Source: Lacinutrix mariniflava (GTDB lineage Bacteria; Bacteroidota; Bacteroidia; Flavobacteriales; Flavobacteriaceae). From it: a DNA stretch of 64,000 nt. A program made the position numbers and the translations under genes. Position 1 is the stretch's first letter. Every line of letters begins with the position of its first letter. The notes beneath the pieces are model-generated. The model searched no databases and was not told the origin of the DNA. It saw only the letters and a program-made list of their open reading frames with translations. The stretch lies in contig NZ_LIQG01000020.1 of NCBI RefSeq assembly GCF_001418015.1, forward strand, positions 1 to 64,000, given 5' to 3'. Shown here piece after piece: positions 62,011 to 64,000 of this stretch.

Positions 62011-62595
62011 ATGAAAAATCCGAACTTCGAAAATATAAATCTGTTTGAATTTCTAAAATCGGAATTCAAAACACGTAAAAAAAGAAAAAGAATTTTCGGA
62101 ACAATCTGCTCATTTTTTCAACTGTTCGTTTTTGGAACATTTAATTATCAAACAAAAAAATCGTGGAATGAAATTCACAAATCGATAGAGAATAAACTAT
62201 TGAATTTCTATCCTGAACTGAATTGTAAGTTCAATGGAAAAAGACCAACTTTTATCGAATTATTAAAAAATTACGGAACTGAACGAATTGAATTCAAATT
62301 TAATAAAGCGCACGTAGCTGTTACGAACGATTCTCTTTACGTTTTCCCATTCGATTCGGCTGAATTGAAAGACCAAGGAGCTTATTATGATATGCTTGAG
62401 GAACCATTTCGGATAGTTTATAATACAACAGAGAAAAATGATAAATATTCCGTAATAAGTACTATTTCTGAATTTATATCAATGAAATCTGAAAACGGAA
62501 AAACGAATATTGAATTTAAAACAACGGAATTGAATGCTAGAACGGAATTAATATTTGACCAAGAAATTACAGTTGCCAACACCGTATATAATTAA
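62011..62595 (+). CDS. Basic protein with hydrophobic segment (C41, copy B of C11)
   Basis: 194 aa, identical to 28671-29255 and again ending in attC-encoded V-A-N-T-V-Y-N. The frame stays open upstream through the preceding attC to 61963, but the ATG at 62011 is the start shared by both copies. Cassettes C11 and C41 are both 700 bases, 33 kb apart. Confidence 0.6.
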   Translation: MKNPNFENINLFEFLKSEFKTRKKRKRIFGTICSFFQLFVFGTFNYQTKKSWNEIHKSIENKLLNFYPELNCKFNGKRPTFIELLKNYGTERIEFKFNKAHVAVTNDSLYVFPFDSAELKDQGAYYDMLEEPFRIVYNTTEKNDKYSVISTISEFISMKSENGKTNIEFKTTELNARTELIFDQEITVANTVYN

Positions 62596-62700
62596 TGGCT
62601 AGTTTTAGCTTGCTTACGAAAATCTTTGCAGATTTTCTATTCAGTTTTTATTTGCTAAATTAGGTGCTGAAACACGCCACTAATCATATACAAACACGTT
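62572..62700 (+). repeat. attC site of cassette C41
   Basis: R'' GTTGCCAAC. Same palindrome as the attC of C11. GTT at 62698 opens C42. Confidence 0.78.
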
Positions 62701-62727
62701 GTGTGCAATTAACCAAACCAATAAACA

Positions 62728-63570
62728 TTGAGGAAAAACCTACTATTTTTAGTACTATTAATAATAATTCAATCTTGTCAATCTGACCTTTTGACTGACA
62801 ATAAATCTATAATTCAGGAAATTGATAAATTGAATTTTAGTAAAACAACATTTGAAGTTTCCATAGATAATAACGAAAACATAATAGATACGCTTTCAAT
62901 TATAAAAACAAAAACGGATAAAAACGGTAAAATGCTTTATGTAATAAAAGAATATTTACCTAAAGTAGATGGAAGCATAATACAACAAAGCTATTTTAGG
63001 AATAATGAAGATTTGTTTTATAGAGAAACTGCTGCAACTGAAGAATTCAAATCAATCTTTCAAACCTTTGTTAATAAAGACAATATGATTGAAAACGCTC
63101 AAATGATAAGTTATACTTCTGAAAATCCCAATGATACAATCTTTATGAAATATGACTATAAATATAATAGCAAAGGAAAAAAAGAAACTTTATTTGTAAC
63201 ATTTGAAAAAGATTCTACGAATTCAATGGACTTTACAAAATACAATGAAAACGAAAAACCTGAATTTAGATATTTAATAATTGATAATGACACATTACAA
63301 AAACTAAAAATGAATTACCTTAATGGAAAAATGGTTGAATCAACATATGAATTCAAAGAACCTTTTAGAATCAAAATTTCCACTTATGATAATAACGAAA
63401 AAATAAAATCTGAAGTACAATATTTAAAAGTAAATGACACTATAAAAAAAGTATCGGAATCAACTTTTAATTATACTAAAAACACAGAATTAATAATTAC
63501 GAAAAGCATTTTGAAAGACACTATAACAAAAACGAAAAAAATAACTGCACACAACACCGTGTATAATTAA
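62728..63570 (+). CDS. Lipoprotein with YD-like beta repeats (C42)
   Basis: 280 aa from TTG 62728. Lipobox I-Q-S-C at residues 14-17. The mature part alternates short strands and turns (M-K-Y-D-Y-K-Y-N-S-K-G-K-K, F-T-K-Y-N-E-N-E-K-P, E-S-T-Y-E-F-K-E), as in small beta-solenoid or RHS-like lipoproteins. The frame runs through R'' into the palindrome and ends A-H-N-T-V-Y-N, the same attC-encoded tail as in C11/C41. Unknown function. Confidence 0.58.
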   Translation: MRKNLLFLVLLIIIQSCQSDLLTDNKSIIQEIDKLNFSKTTFEVSIDNNENIIDTLSIIKTKTDKNGKMLYVIKEYLPKVDGSIIQQSYFRNNEDLFYRETAATEEFKSIFQTFVNKDNMIENAQMISYTSENPNDTIFMKYDYKYNSKGKKETLFVTFEKDSTNSMDFTKYNENEKPEFRYLIIDNDTLQKLKMNYLNGKMVESTYEFKEPFRIKISTYDNNEKIKSEVQYLKVNDTIKKVSESTFNYTKNTELIITKSILKDTITKTKKITAHNTVYN

Positions 63571-63676
63571 TTGCTGGTTTTAGCCAATTTACGAAAGTCC
63601 TCGCGGACTTTCTATCTGTGATTTATTTACTAACTTTAGTGCTTAAAACACGCAACTAATCATACACAACAACGTT
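63546..63676 (+). repeat. attC site of cassette C42
   Basis: R'' TGCACACAAC is the exact complement of GTTGTGTGCA. Arms GTGTATAATTAATTGC / GCAACTAATCATACAC. GTT at 63674 opens C43. Confidence 0.77.
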
Positions 63677-63697
63677 GTAAAACATTTAGACCAACCA

Positions 63698-64000
63698 TTG
63701 AACATAGAAGTAGACGATAGAGAAATAGTTCCTTTAAACGAATTTGAATTAGGCTGGAGATTTGAAAAAACTCATAGTCCTAATATTTCTGAATCTGAAA
63801 AGAAACAAATTCAACCAGTTTCTGAAATGGAATCGAAAAGACTGAATAAGGTCATTGACTATTTCGAACAGGAATATAATTTAAGAGAAAAATTTACTCA
63901 AACGGATTGGATAAGTGCGAATGCAGAAAGTGATGAGAAAATTGAGCGGTTTAGAAACCAACTCGAATTGACTTTGGAAAAATGGGACGAAGAAATAATA
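63698..64000 (+). CDS. Partial gene of cassette C43, unknown
   Basis: Open frame from TTG 63698 to the window edge, at least 101 codons. No signal peptide. Charged and helical (L-G-W-R-F-E-K-T-H, R-L-N-K-V-I-D-Y-F-E-Q-E-Y, then F-R-N-Q-L-E-L-T-L-E-K-W). The cassette starts GTTGTAAAACATTTAGAC, nearly the same first 18 bases as C32. Family not recognised from this fragment. Confidence 0.5.
   Translation, partial: MNIEVDDREIVPLNEFELGWRFEKTHSPNISESEKKQIQPVSEMESKRLNKVIDYFEQEYNLREKFTQTDWISANAESDEKIERFRNQLELTLEKWDEEII

Larger units (their letters stand above)
21532..64000 (+). mobile_element. Integron-like gene-cassette array, 43 units (C1-C43)
   Basis: From 21532 to the window end the DNA is divided into units that each start with GTT plus a unit-specific 6-11 bases, carry zero to four genes, then show the reverse complement of the start (ending AAC), then an imperfect palindrome leading to the next GTT. 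Unit starts: 21532, 22012, 23019, 24930, 25114, 25838, 26512, 26696, 27285, 27893, 28658, 29358, 29914, 30506, 30947, 31982, 33807, 35403, 36081, 36668, 37420, 38007, 39985, 41443, 42024, 42632, 44090, 45453, 45637, 46008, 47822, 48372, 49370, 50395, 52435, 53421, 54186, 55040, 55409, 61088, 61998, 62698, 63674. C43 is cut by the window edge. Exact-length duplicates at distant positions argue for site-specific movement. Confidence 0.85.

Noticed and set aside
21885-63676. Repeats as a CRISPR array
   Set aside because: Repeat units are 120-200 bp imperfect palindromes separated by genes of variable length, not short identical repeats with uniform spacers, and no cas genes are present.
21885-63676. 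Repeats as ordinary REP/BIME elements
   Set aside because: Their ends are tied to GTT cores, and each is matched to its own cassette start far upstream, which REP elements would not show.
1-64000. tRNA or rRNA genes
   Set aside because: I saw no cloverleaf with conserved T-arm and anticodon, nor any rRNA-like segment.

Overview
The window looks like chromosome of a marine-type Flavobacteriaceae bacterium (Bacteroidota). The DNA is AT-rich and there are few Shine-Dalgarno-like sites. Some promoters show the Bacteroidota TAnnTTTG -7 box. Lipoproteins, signal peptides and a TonB-dependent receptor are abundant, and a 6S RNA candidate sits next to zapA.

Part 1 (about 1-20,600) is ordinary chromosome: two lipoproteins, a UMF1-type MFS transporter, an M48 metalloprotease, two overlapping msrB genes, lipoamide dehydrogenase (lpdA), aroQ, two outer-membrane beta-barrels plus the decayed 3' end of a third, a TM2 protein, xerD, a PAS histidine kinase, RNase Y (rny), 6S RNA, zapA with a coiled-coil partner, an M23 peptidase and a TonB-dependent receptor. 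Clear hairpin terminators separate most units.

Part 2 (20,596 to the end, running off the window) is a large integron-like gene-cassette array. A 278-aa tyrosine recombinase (20596-21432, minus strand) faces away from the array, as intI does. From 21,532 onward I can delimit 43 consecutive units, C1-C43. Each begins at a GTT core and ends with a 120-200 bp imperfect palindrome (attC-like) that runs into the next GTT. The first bases of each cassette (for example GTTAGCAAA) are the reverse complement of its own last bases before the palindrome (TTTGCTAAC), which is the R'/R'' relation of integron cassettes. The cores do not fit GTTRRRY, and the recombinase has no obvious IntI-specific insertion, so this is either a divergent integron lineage or a convergent system. 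Six cassettes occur twice as same-length, apparently identical GTT-to-GTT copies, one (C1/C14) occurs twice in diverged form, and one 184-bp gene-less unit occurs three times.

Cassette contents: mostly small exported proteins (lipoproteins or single-TM proteins) of unknown function, several gene-less cassettes, and recognisable conflict or defence genes. The latter are a zinc-ribbon/HEPN protein (C2), an OLD-family ATPase-TOPRIM nuclease (C3), a PD-(D/E)XK nuclease plus nucleotidyltransferase pair (C30), a fulvocin-C-like Cys-rich lipoprotein (C23/C26), and a 5.7-kb cassette (C39) with an XRE regulator, a nuclease-methylase-TRD fusion and a Septu-like PtuA/PtuB pair.

Three 1,227-bp IS110-family elements interrupt attC sites at exactly the same point and in the same orientation. 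Their non-coding upstream ends hold segments matching both the attC target and the element's own donor junction, laid out like a bridge RNA. The window therefore shows two linked systems: a flavobacterial cassette array, and an RNA-guided insertion sequence specialised on its recombination sites.
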